Source: Misgurnus anguillicaudatus
Lineage: Eukaryota > Chordata > Actinopteri > Cypriniformes > Cobitidae
DNA length: 64,000 nucleotides
NCBI RefSeq assembly: GCF_027580225.2
Contig: NC_073339.2
Span: forward strand, 41,096,501 to 41,160,500
Reading direction: 5' to 3'
In this document: piece after piece, positions 10,241-21,200 of the stretch
Layout: each line of letters starts with the position of its first letter
How positions within the stretch are numbered: position 1 is the stretch's first letter
Program-made: the position numbers and the translations under genes
Notes under the pieces: model-generated
Seen by the model: only the letters and a program-made list of their open reading frames with translations
Database searches by the model: none
Told to the model about the DNA's origin: nothing

Positions 10241-10656
10241 CACTGAAAAAATATTCCGTAGAAATTTTAATGTTATTGCAGCTGGGTTGCCGGTAATTTA
10301 CCGTAGATTTAAATTTATCTTATTTACTGGCAAGAGTTTGTTCAAAGTTAAATACATTTTAAATATTAACAAGTCTTTATCTTTACAGAATAAAACTATA
10401 CAATAACAGCCTCATGCAAAGCCTTCTGGGAACCAGAAATCATCATCAACCTTTTTCTGTTTTTTGCTTCAGATTTTGTTTCCCAGAATGTTTTGCTTGA
10501 TGCTGTATTTTAGTTTTACTCTGTAAAGACAAAGACTTGTAAATGTTTAATGTTCATTTAACTTTGACCAAAATGATGCCAGTAAAAAACATAAATTTAA
10601 ATCTACGGTAAGTTACCGGCAACCCAGCTGCAATTTCTACAGAATTTTTTACAGTG
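10241..10656. mobile_element. CACTG-ended inverted-repeat MITE, copy 1
   Basis: The ends CACTGAAAAAATATTCCGTA and, on the other strand, CACTGTAAAAAATTCTGTAG form terminal inverted repeats, continued by GCAGCTGGGTTGCCGGTAA on both arms. The interior is shared nearly word for word with 52607-53021, and related shortened copies lie at 51768-51975 and 52373-52510. It is non-autonomous. Confidence 0.75.
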
Positions 10657-10724
10657 TACCACCTGTAATGTATCCATCCAATCTGTTAATATTTTGGATA
10701 ACTTTGTTAATTTTCATAAATTAT

Positions 10725-11255
10725 GTGGCTGGTTTCTGAATGCAGAAGTCTGCATAAAATGAGTTTCTCAAAAATTGCAACAACAACAAAACAATGATCC
10801 AGTAACTGAATACAGAAAAAGTGGAAACAAACAAATATCAAAACCAAAAGATAAAATATCACAGTATTGACATAAATACTATACAAATCAATTAAAATTC
10901 AGTTTTTGTTATCACACAGCAAAATCACCAGCTGATAAATGTACAATGCTGATAAACAAGCAAAAGGTAAAACGTAAAAACACAGATGTGTAAATTTATA
11001 CTACAGTAGCAAAACTTATTTTGTTTTCTGGCCTTATAGAGTCAATTCCCTCCCTTTATTTGCACATATAAAACCTTAAAATAAATCAAAGAAGCTACGC
11101 CTAGATCTTGTTTTTATCTATTTTATTGTGTTTGATGTTGCAAAACTATGCGGAACTAAAACCAGCTTAGTTTGTTATTTTATACTTCCCTTATCTGGAA
11201 AGTGTAGAGGTGCACATAAAGTTCATGTTCAGTGTAAAGTGCTTGCACCTCTTTA
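10725..11255 (-). promoter_or_regulatory. Orphan ENDOD1-like promoter/leader block
   Basis: This block repeats in order the landmarks found upstream of ENDOD1-like copies A and B: CTACAGTAGCAAA (10999; compare 7461 and the diverged 16690), a Pol II-like TATA on the minus strand (CACATATAAAACC, about 11063), then a tract resembling 'ctacgcctagatc' (compare 7590), AACTAAA..CAGTTTGTTAT (compare 7635) and CATAAAGTTCA (compare 7721). No ENDOD1 coding exon follows downstream on the minus strand; transposons occupy that space. It is either a relic of a third, lost paralogue or an alternative promoter of copy A. Confidence 0.5.
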
Positions 11256-11513
11256 AAAAAGTTAAAGGAATAGTCTACTCATTTTCAATATTAAAATATG
11301 TTAAGAATTGTTGATACATCCCTCTATCATCTGTGTGCGTGCACGTTAGCGCTGGAGCGCGCTGGGACGCTTCGATAGCATTTAGCTTAGCCCCATTCAT
11401 TCAATGGTACCATTTAGAGATAAAGTTAGAAGTGACCAAACACATCAACATTTTCCTATTTATAACGAGTAGTTATACGAGCAAGTTTGGTGGTACAAAA
11501 TAAAACGTAGCGC

Positions 11514-11714
11514 TTTTCTAAGCAGATTTAAAAGAGGAACTATATTTTATGGCGTAATAGCACTTTTGGGAGTACTTGGACTCGCCTAAAAAGTCCGCTC
11601 CCTTTCTCACTCTCATAATGGGAGAGGGAGGGTGTTACTGCGCCGAGTCGAAGTACTCCCAAAAGTGCTATTACGCCATAAAATATAGTTCCTCTTTTAA
11701 ATCCGCTTAGAAAA
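11514..11714. repeat. 71-bp near-perfect inverted repeat within a dispersed element
   Basis: Bases 11514-11584 pair with 11644-11714 with only a few mismatches. The arms share TTTAAAAGAGGAACTATATT and TAGCACTTTTGGGAGTACTT. The loop is about 59 bp. The flank starting TTAAAGGAATAGTCTACTCA at 11264 suggests the hairpin is the inner part of a TTAA-family foldback transposon. Confidence 0.8.
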
Positions 11715-11724
11715 TTAAATAAGG

Positions 11725-11725
<1 letters not shown>

Positions 11726-11802
<77 letters not shown>
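11726..11802. repeat. (ATT)n microsatellite
   Basis: An uninterrupted run of about 25 TTA/ATT units immediately beside the 11514-11714 hairpin element. Confidence 0.97.
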
Positions 11803-11804
<2 letters not shown>

Positions 11805-14113
11805 AATAGGATCAACTTTTGTCTGAATATTCTGATAATAATAACTTGGTTGGAGTCAGTTTTACTAAATAATTTCTTGTTCACTTTACTTAACAAACAC
11901 AAGTAGCGGCATATGATTAATTTAACTTAGTAATCTCAACAAAAGACTGTGTCTTGTCAGCTTTACTTCAAAATTATTTGTTCAGCCAATATAACATTGT
12001 TGCGTAAAAGTAAAGTAAAGTAAAGTGGCCAAGTATAAGTTAATTAACTTGTTCTGATATATTTTAGAACAAAACAAACCAACAAATGGTTTGAAATGTT
12101 ACATTGCTTTTCAAATATGTTTGTGATATGTTTGATAAACTGTAATTAAATAAAGGTTGTATTAAGCAGCTGCATTCTGATTGATTGATTCGTTGTTATA
12201 GAGTTATTAAATCATTATTTTTAATTTTGTTTTCATCAATTAAATGTTTCACAACAGTGACTTTACTAGGATTTCTTTAATCCATGCAACATTTAAATTG
12301 TCAATTTTACACAAACTTTTTTAGTAAATACAACTTACATTTTATTTGTTGACATTACCTACAAAGCTATGTGGAACCCACTTGATGAAGTTTTTTTAAG
12401 AAAATCCAACTTTTTATTTTTTTGAGTGTATATGATATAAAATGTTTCTTCATATGTGATCTAGCATTATACAATAGGGTTTGCGATTATAAATATTGTT
12501 TCCATTTCCTCATTTTAACTGAATTGACTCAGTTTAGAAAAGATAACACAGAGCACAGAGGTAAAATAATCATAAACTACACCTGTCTGTTTATAAGTAA
12601 TACCTACATTTCAAAATTATTTCATATTACATATTTCCCAACAGGAAGAGAATTAAATATCAAAAATAACGACAAAGAAATGTAAAGTTTCATGCTGCAA
12701 TGCATGCTGTGTATCAATAAATTACAAATCACATACAGGATTCCCAGCATGCACTGCGGTGTGAATAAATTAGCTTTATTACTATTTTCTTTGTCACCAT
12801 TGTTGAGATCACTCTGATTCTTGATGTTTCTGTGTCTGAATGGCACAGTGGTTTCTTTTTTATGTGCAAATTGTCTTAAAACTGTCAGGAACTGATATGG
12901 GAGCGCTGGATCTCCTACTGTAGTATCACAAACATTATTTCCAGAAAAAGATACTTTTGGTTGATCAAACAGTGAATGAAATCAACTCACAAAGTTGTAA
13001 TAGCCACAGGATAAGCTAGCAAACTCAGAGTCAAGACTAAGAGTCCAACTAAAACAAACACTGATCACCAAAATTGTGACTATGAATGAAACAAAACCAA
13101 AATTTAAACCTAATAAGTAAATAGTGTTTTCTACAGCAATGTTTTACAGAACATTAAGAAATTTATAAACGTTGGAAAATAATAAAATATAACATTCCTC
13201 TAACATTCACATCAACAAACGAAACTCCACTAGAATTACAAATAAGGCACTTTCTTCAACAAGAATAAAAAAACTTTTAGCCAGGTTTTCATAGACATAG
13301 AAAACTGTTTAGGGCAAGTTGTCTATTTTTTGTCTATTAGCTCAAGTTATAAAATATAGATGTGAACTATTAATGGATTTTTATTTAAAAGAAAAAAAAA
13401 TTGTAGAAGAGACAGTAAAACATAAAATTTTTTAGTTGAAATGAACAAATACAGAAATTGCAAGTTGTGGCAACTTAAAAATAAATTAAGCTGAAACAGC
13501 AGCACTACAAAATCCTTTTAACTGTAGTTGGATGAGGACACTGGTGATTTCCTCTCTAAATGCTGAAGTGCTCCATAATGTGGATGACAATAAATACAAT
13601 AATATACGCTTGTTCATATATGTTTATTACTATTGCCAGTTTACAATTTACATATTTTAAATCATTGTGAACATATTCAGCATAAAAACATTCCATGAAA
13701 AAAGCAGACAATGTTAATACAATACTAAAATATAAAATGTGTAACATATCAATCAGCAGATTGACTTGTTTAATTTGAAACACAGCATTTACTAAACATA
13801 AATGTTTAAAAATACATCAGATGGGTTATTATAACACTTAACAAAGATTGTATGAAATAAAGGCAGTGCAACTGTTACTGAATATGCAGACTTTATGTTG
13901 TGTTTTGTTCAATTGCACATATTTGATGTTTTAGTTTAATTTACTTAGAATATTGAGAGTGCAGGAGTTTTGTTCATTTTCTAATCTTTGCCAGATGCTA
14001 ACCACAATCCTGTAAGTGCCAAAACTGTATAGATAGTAAAGCTTGTAGACCAACTTTATGTTGGCTTGACAAAGCCTGGCCTGAGTGTTTAAAACATTCA
14101 GAAAATGTTGGCC
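11803..14113. other. AT-rich intergenic DNA, no supported gene
   Basis: Only short open frames and low-complexity A/T tracts are present. A few stretches (for example 11990-12430) look like old transposon sequence, but I found no ends that pair. Nothing coding is claimed. Confidence 0.5.
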
Positions 14114-16427
14114 TTAGAATAATAATAAGAAGAAGAAGCTTAAATACAACAAGAGTATGTTGGCTTTGTTCAAACCAACATAATTATTTAGAGTCTTTGG
14201 TATCACAGGAACATAGCGAGCATCTCTGCAATTATTATCAAACAGAAAGAAAGACTCAACTTGATAAAGGTTTTGCAACTCTGTCTCTAACTCTTTCACG
14301 GGGAATTGGCGAGGGGTTTGGTCCTCCTTAGAGTTTACTCCAGTAACACCTCCTGAAATCAGAGTTTCATTCATGCAACAGTATGCAGTCCAGAAATGAC
14401 TAGGCACTCTTACTCTATTTTTTATAATAATATTACCTGGAACAACACCTGTAAGAATGTGAGCAAAATTTCGTGTACAATGATTTTTTACAGTTTCCAT
14501 CATTTTGTTTTCTACATCGTGAAACCATCTTTTGTTAAATGATCCATCTTGAGGAGCAGCATTAGTAAGAGTGAATGTGGCATTAGCACATGCCTGTGAA
14601 GCTGCATGACAAACTGGAGCCAAGTGTCCTTTATTATAGCCCGAGTTCTCATAGTCATCATTGGAAGCTTGGTTGTTTAAAACACGCCTGCCCTTCAGTT
14701 CCATGTTTATTCCTGCATTATTATCCTCAAGCTGCAACATTACATCAAACAGAAAGAACTTATATTTTACAGTCTTGAAGTATATATATGTTGACCATTC
14801 AAAAAAATGAAGCCACACACATAAAATAAAAAATATCGAATGAATCTGAAATTAATTATTTTCCAATTACCTATATACTTTGTGACTCGGGCAGTAACAT
14901 GAAAAGCTACACCTTTTATCTACCCATTAGGGTTTAGTTTCATACATCTTAAAGGGATATGAAATAAAAATGTCCAAGTTCTCATGTTGTTACAAACCTG
15001 TACACATTTCTTTGTTCTTATAAAAACGAAGGAAGATATTTTGGGCAATGTTTGTAACCAAACCATTCATGCATGCAACCTCAAAGAGCATGCCAAACTT
15101 TACCTGTCGAGTAGAAACTTTGCATGGGAAGCCCAACCTGTGCTTTTAGGGCACGCCAGCGTGTGAAATAGTCTCCTGAAAAAAAAACCCACTCTGGTCT
15201 TGTTTCTTTCGTCATAGGCCTTTCTCTTCTTGTCATACAAGAAGACACTTTTTCTCTTGCGATGAGAAAACGAGCTTCAATGAATGGCTGAAACCGTAGA
15301 CCACCACACATATACACCTGAAAGTGCACATGTGCAGAAAGCGAACCTAGGGACGAGCATGCACGACGGCCTTACGTCCAATTATCACCAGAATGACTGA
15401 CAACTGGGATGACCAATAATCTTGATGATCCACCCAGAAAAAGAAAATCTCCCGCCATACCTTTAAACTCGTGCATACATTCGCATAATACAACACCAAA
15501 ATGCTGTTCCACCAGAGGCTGTTGCTTAAAGTCCCTATTGAGGGTTCACTCCCACAGTCCAAAACATGCAGGTTAGTGGAATTGGAAATATTAAATTGCT
15601 TTTTACCCAACTTGTGTGTGGATAACTTTATAGATAGAGGCTGGAATGGTGTTCATACGGTTGTAATCTTAGTTGAAAGGACTTAAGTCACTACTTGAGT
15701 AAAGTCAGAAATTCGCTTATTCAGCTGGCATTACTTAGTAAATTGAGTTAGGTGAACTACATCACCCAAGAGTTCAGTAATTCGATTTCTTATTCATTTG
15801 ATAAACATAAATACGTATGTTATGACAACTTGTGATGTAAATGCAATTTTTTAAGTTGGGCGGACTTTTGTCCTTGTTAGTGGAGTTTACTGAACAATGC
15901 ACTTGCGATAAATTGCCTTAAACTGTAGTGCAAGTCTACTCAACTTTTTTTTTTCAAAATATTTTCACTCGTGTTCATCACAAAAAAAATGTATACAGGT
16001 TTGTAACAACATGAGTGAGTAAATGAAGACAGAATATTCATTTTTGGGTGAACTATCCCTTTAAGGTGTTCAAAACACAGCAGATGTAGCTTGCTAGCAG
16101 TCACAAGCAAAAGGTAAAATATTGTACAATATTGAGTATTGTTTCACATACCTGAGGCTCAATGTACCATTTGCCCGATCTTATGCACTGCTCTTTTCCT
16201 ATATACTGATAAGCAGAATACACAGGGATCTTGTTGTTGGTATCATAAAGTGTGGCATAATATTTTGTGTCATTTAGAGTCTGGCAGATCTGTTTGTACT
16301 GATTTCCACGTAGGACTGTCGGTGGTATTCCGTTCATGAAATACTGAGGACATTTACTTTTAAAATTATCCACAACTTCAGCCGAACCACCAGAGAAAAC
16401 CACCAGCATCACCGGAAGAAGAAACAT
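14114..16427 (-). CDS. ENDOD1-like secreted DNA/RNA non-specific endonuclease, copy B
   Basis: Coding exons 16152-16427 and 14114-14731 join in phase 0 (CAG|GTATGT and TTGCAG|CTTGAG) to give 297 aa. Exon 1 has exactly the same coding length (92 codons) as in copy A and carries a signal peptide (MFLLPVMLVVFSGG). The nuclease core reads KGHLAP with putative catalytic His128, then TNAAPQ. Unlike copy A, the protein ends with a hydrophobic stretch (NILLLYLSFFFLLLF), which could be a GPI-anchor signal or membrane tail. The single coding intron (1.4 kb) contains a TTAA-flanked transposon. An acceptor (TTTTAG) upstream of the ATG points to a non-coding first exon. Transcript support is needed to confirm the 3' end. 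Confidence 0.87.
14949..16064. mobile_element. TTAA-flanked foldback transposon in the copy B intron
   Basis: Begins TTAAAGGGAT and ends ATCCCTTTAA. The outer arms carry the complementary pair ATGTTGTTACAAACCTGTA (about 14983) and TACAGGTTTGTAACAACAT (about 15995). The middle (about 15100-15960) is unrelated and looks like one or more nested insertions, one of which shares sequence with 17200-17400. Confidence 0.65.
15530..15690. repeat. Dispersed SINE-like repeat, copy 1
   Basis: Shares 'ttcactc..cccaca', AACATGCAGGTTAGTGGAAT (near match at 17272) and 'agaggctggaatgg' with 17225-17390. Two related copies within 2 kb, inside other elements, show a dispersed repeat. The family is uncertain. 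Confidence 0.45.
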
Positions 16428-16799
16428 GATGAATGTGAGATGAAAATGTCCCAATTCTCTAAAAGCACACAAAACATAAAATGATCTGTGAGTGAATCTA
16501 ACATTTCTAGACTGTGCTTATAAAAACGAGCAAATATTTTACAAATGAATTCATTAACAGTATTAAGTACAGATAAAGTGGAATCAATCAAATACCAAAA
16601 ATGCTGTTCAAAATACAATTATCAGCTCTTTTCCAGTTTTCATCTGAAACAAGCAAAGGCACAACCATACAAAAATCAGTAAACTTATACTATGCAGTAG
16701 CAAAATACCAACCTGTACCAATCCTATTACCAACCTGGTGAAAAAGCCCTTCAGCGTCTTTATCACCTCACGCTCTTTAAAGACTTTAAACTGCAATTT

Positions 16800-17600
16800 A
16801 AAGTACTGATTTTACACCTGCACCATCGGAAGCACACTGACGGGAAATATCCCAGCCTGGTTCGGGAGGGTGGTGCGATCAGCTGAGCGCATCATCTGCA
16901 TTGCAGACCTCTCTGACTTGCAATCCATTTATGGGAAACGATGCTGAACCAAAGCCAGAAAATCCTGATAACTGTTAGAACAAGGACTAAACCAGGAAGT
17001 GTCTACAATCACAAAGATGTATCAATGTGCCACACAAAACCAATATATGGGCACTTAGCGGCACATGTAGAGGACATTTATTAAGAATATCCATTATGGT
17101 TTTATGACAGCAAAAGCAGAAAACGAGGATAACCAAGAACTCATTGACAAGCGACCAGGAGAGGAGTGCTGGTTAAAATGTGAATTCAGGTCCCCTTTCT
17201 ATGTGAAGTTTGCATGTTCTCCCTGTGTCAGCGTGGGTTCACTCCGGTTTTCTCCCACAGGAACCAAAAACATGCAAGTTAGTGGAATTGGAGATACCAA
17301 AATCCCTTTCCCAACCTGTTTATGGAATAACCTGTGTATAGATTAACTTGTGTATATCGCCATGAAAATAGCCAGATGCTGGAATGGCATGTAGAATAAA
17401 TAAATAAAGAAAATGTGAAATCTATAAATTGAAAACAATTGGGATGTTGCAAGTACATGTGGACAAAATATATAATTTGCTAATGATATTTGGATATTTT
17501 AATGCAAGGATCTTATTGTGCCTTTAATTGTGAAACAATAGCGCTCGGATGATTACTGAGGAACCATAAATCCAATGAAAGTTTGAGGACAGTATGAAGT
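16800..17600. repeat. Intergenic DNA with dispersed repeat copy 2
   Basis: The stretch 17170-17400 is the second copy of the SINE-like repeat (GTTTGCATGTTCTCCCTGTG at 17208, then the AACATGCAAGTTAGTGGAAT tract). The rest of the interval between copy B and fbxl18 shows no supported gene. Confidence 0.4.
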
Positions 17601-17977
17601 TTAAAGGTGCAGTGTGTAAATTTTAGCGGCATCCAGTAGTGAGGTTGTGAATTACAACCAACGGCTCAGTCCACTGCTCACCTCTCGCTTTTGAAAAGCA
17701 TTGAGAAGCTACCAGAAAAACATGTAATTGACTAAGACAACTTTAATGAAAAAAGTTTGTCCGTAAGGGCTTCTGTAGAAACATGGCGGCACAAAATGGC
17801 GACTTCCACGTAAGGGGACCCTCTGTGTATGTAGATAAAAACGTCTCATTCTAAGATAATAAAAACATAACTGTTCATTATAAAAAGGTCTTTGTACACC
17901 CCTGATAATATAGTTTTGTATATTATTTTGCATTTCTGTCAAGATATCTTTCTAAAAATTACACATTGCACCTTTAA
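17601..17977. mobile_element. TTAA-flanked MITE, 377 bp
   Basis: The left end TTAAAGGTGCAGTGTGTAAA and the reverse complement of the right end TTAAAGGTGCAATGTGTAAT match over about 20 bp. Both outer ends are TTAA. It contains the phrases ATGGCGGCA and AAATGGCGA (YY1-core-like) near 17780-17800. Non-autonomous. Confidence 0.8.
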
Positions 17978-18289
17978 GATTATACTAAGGTAGAGATTGC
18001 AGTGTACACAATGCATTGAGATGTAAAGTAAGTTTACTTTTGGCACATTCACAAAGATGACATTTCAAATAGATGCAGAGTTTGTTCATACCGGCTCTTT
18101 ACTGGAAAACATGACCTTGGGATTTTCCGTTTGGCTCGAGGATATCTCGTGCTTACACAACCCTGACCAGACTACTAATATTTAACTTTTTAACCAACAT
18201 GATAGTTCATACAATGCAAAATATCTGTGTTAAAGATATCCCTGGTCATGCGTTTCCCAAGTAAAATCACCAGGAAATATATAGTTCAA

Positions 18290-21200
18290 TCAAAGTTTCA
18301 CTGGCTCCTCAGCAATGCGGCTTTTGAAAAGCGTGATCTCGTCCAGGTGACACAGTGGCATTCCCCTGATCACATTGGCCAGGTCTTCGTGCAGTAAAGG
18401 GTAAATCACAACACTGAGGGCTGGACGAGATGATAAAAAACTGCAGGAATGGGGAAGAGAAAGAATAGGTAAACATTACAGAAGAAACTTAAAAGACAAA
18501 TCAATATTTTTCAATGGAGGAAATGTATATTAAAGCAACACTATGTAGTTTCCATGTAAAAATGGCTTACAGCTCCCCCATGTGGTTGAAAAGTGCAACA
18601 GTGCCTGGTATCAGACACTCTTCTGCAGGCAGGGGGAGGGGCGGGGCTGTGTTTCCTACCCTCCACCGCCACTTTCAGAGTGTGCTTGTAGCAGCTAGGA
18701 GGTTGCTCAGGTTGCAGCAACAGTACAATTTGTCCAGTTAAAAGTTGTTCTATCACTGAAATAATTTTAGAGACATTATTTAAAGGTAAAAAATACATAG
18801 TGTTGCTTTAAAAGACACCTACTATGCAAGTTTGTCTATAAATGTGTATTGGCAGTGTGTGAACACAACAATCATACAATGAAAAAAATTAATCCACTTC
18901 TTTTTTAATCCCCATTAAACCAAAGCAGTCTTTTTAGACATGCAGTTTAGATTTTCTTGTTAATGTGACATCACACTGATAAAGCCCCACCCATGGCCAC
19001 TGCCTGACTGGTTGATTTTACCCAGAAGCTTGTCTAAATGTGTCTGTTAGCACGCTGTAGCACTAATGCGGCTAAAGGTATTATTACTAATAAAGACACT
19101 AGTGCTCACTGGCACATTTGCATTTAAAGGTACACACATGAGGTACACAACAGTGTACGGGTGCTCCCATCAAAATAGTGGCATTTTGAACATGCAATAA
19201 TAAATGATATGTGAGGTATTTTGAGCTGAAACATTCTAGAGACCACTGAGACTTACATTACATCTTGTAAAAATTGACATAATATGTGCCTTTTAAAATA
19301 AATGCATATGGCAGTTTTGTGTCCCTAAGGGGGCGTGTACACCAAATCGTTTAAACGCGGCTAAAAAACGCCAGGTGGATGCCGACTGTAAACGCTTGCC
19401 AGCTCTTTCAGCTGAGTGCTTTGGTAGCCATGATACTTCTGCTTTGTTTATCGTTGAACAATGCGCCAGTTGGTTGTTGTGATATTTGACCCGCCCCTAC
19501 TCTACTGTGATTGGAAGCCCGAGTGAGAGGTGACATTGACAAGCTGAGCGCTTCACCCAGAGTTGAACATTTGTCAACTTTCGGTGCTCATCACTGAGTG
19601 CGTAAAAACCGCCAAATGTGCCTGCGCTCAGCGTGGACAAAATCTGCCAGCTGCTACCATTTTTGAAAAGTGCGGTGCTTAATTTCAAACAATTGAAAAT
19701 ATACACAGGCCACTGGCGTAAACGCATTGGTGTGCACGCTAGGGCAGTAATAATCGTCTCATGCGATTGTTTGACCTCATCGCTGTGATTTCAGATCACC
19801 GCAATGATTGCACATCTCTCTAAAAACACAAGGGGGAGCTGCAGTGCCTGTATAAATGAGATGGCGCTCCCTACCGACAGTGTAACAATGTACATTGCAA
19901 AGGAAATGCATTTAATACAGTTTAAAGCAACACTATGTAGTTTTTTTACCTTTAAATAATGTCTCTAAAATTATTTCAGTGATAGAACAACTTTTAACTG
20001 GACAAATTGTACAGTTGCTGCAACCTGAGCAGCCTCCTAGCTGCTACAAACACACTCTGAAAGTGGCGGTGGAGGGTAGGAAACACAGCCCCGCCCCTCC
20101 CCCTGCCTGCAGAAGAGTGTCTGATACCAGGCACTGTTGTGCTTTTTAACCACATGGGGGAGCTGTAAGTAATTTTTACATGGAAACTACATAGTGTTGC
20201 TTTAAATGACAGCATTTAAAGAAATGCTTCAAAACTTCCATAAGCAGTATGAACTAAAAGGTAAAACATGCCTATATTCCAAAAACAGCAATTCCAAATT
20301 TAGCGAAGTGAATGATGCCATTCTGAAGGATTTGTAAGGAATAGATTTTTTTGCAGCCACTACAGATATGTGGTCCAGTACTAATATGACCTTAGTAGGA
20401 TTGGCTACTATTTAAGGTCTGTTCTGGTATAGTTAGTTTATTTTTATTGCATTTTTATTTTCAGTTATCTTTCAGACTCTTTATTGTCTTTATTTCTAAA
20501 TAAGAATGTTCAGTTTTTGAAAGATATATTCATGAAATAATTACTTTTAAATATGTGTTGTGTCTATTAGTATTTACTGCCAGGAAAAACTTGCAAAAGA
20601 TTTAATCATTGAATTAAATTAAATTATTTAATGAACAAAAAAATCTATGAGAATTTCAAAGCAATAAAACAGACAATTAATTGTCATAATTGACATAATT
20701 TATTAGACAATTAACCGTCAGCCAAATTTGATAATCGTGACAGCCCTAGTGCAAACAGCCAAAGAGTCGAACCCATGACCCATGATTCTCTACCAGTTTA
20801 GCTACAAGATACTAACCTGTCCAACAGGGTTTTCTGCAGCAATCTACAGGTGACAAGGGTCCCGCTCATGAACATGTGACACATGATGACATCAGCGCAG
20901 CTCTGCATAAAAGCAATCACAGAGGACGGCTGGAAGGTTCCCTGTCGAGAAACTAAACACAGACGCTGCAGCCGCCGACACTTACTGAGTGCTTCGAAAA
21001 AAGCAGCGCTCGCATTAAAGTACGGCTGCTCCAGCCTGTAAAGTAACACATAAACAAAGAGAATAAATATATATGAATAAATTAATAAATCACAAATGTT
21101 TTACTGTTGGTGCAAGCTCAATTGCACAATCTTCTTATTTTTTAGCCAAATACATTTTTTGGTTTATGAGTTGTCAAATTTGACCCATACCTGACACTGA

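Larger units (their letters stand above)
19740..20748. mobile_element. hAT element remnant with 8-bp target duplication
   Basis: Starts TAGGGCAGTAATAATCG and ends CGATAATCGTGACAGCCCTA-type sequence. Flanking octamers GTGCACGC (19732-19739) and GTGCAAAC (20749-20756) differ at two positions and fit an old 8-bp hAT target duplication. A TTAA MITE (19922-20205) is nested inside. The plus strand from 20212 carries a hAT transposase fragment. Confidence 0.65.

Noticed and set aside
9737..10246. 169-codon plus-strand frame with hydrophobic stretches
   Set aside because: Runs antisense through a decayed Tc1-like element; no recognisable domain.
16800..16990. Possible LINE-derived coding piece (GGGAGGGTGGTGCGATCAGC)
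   Set aside because: Reads vaguely like a LINE tail, but no frame gave convincing reverse-transcriptase motifs.
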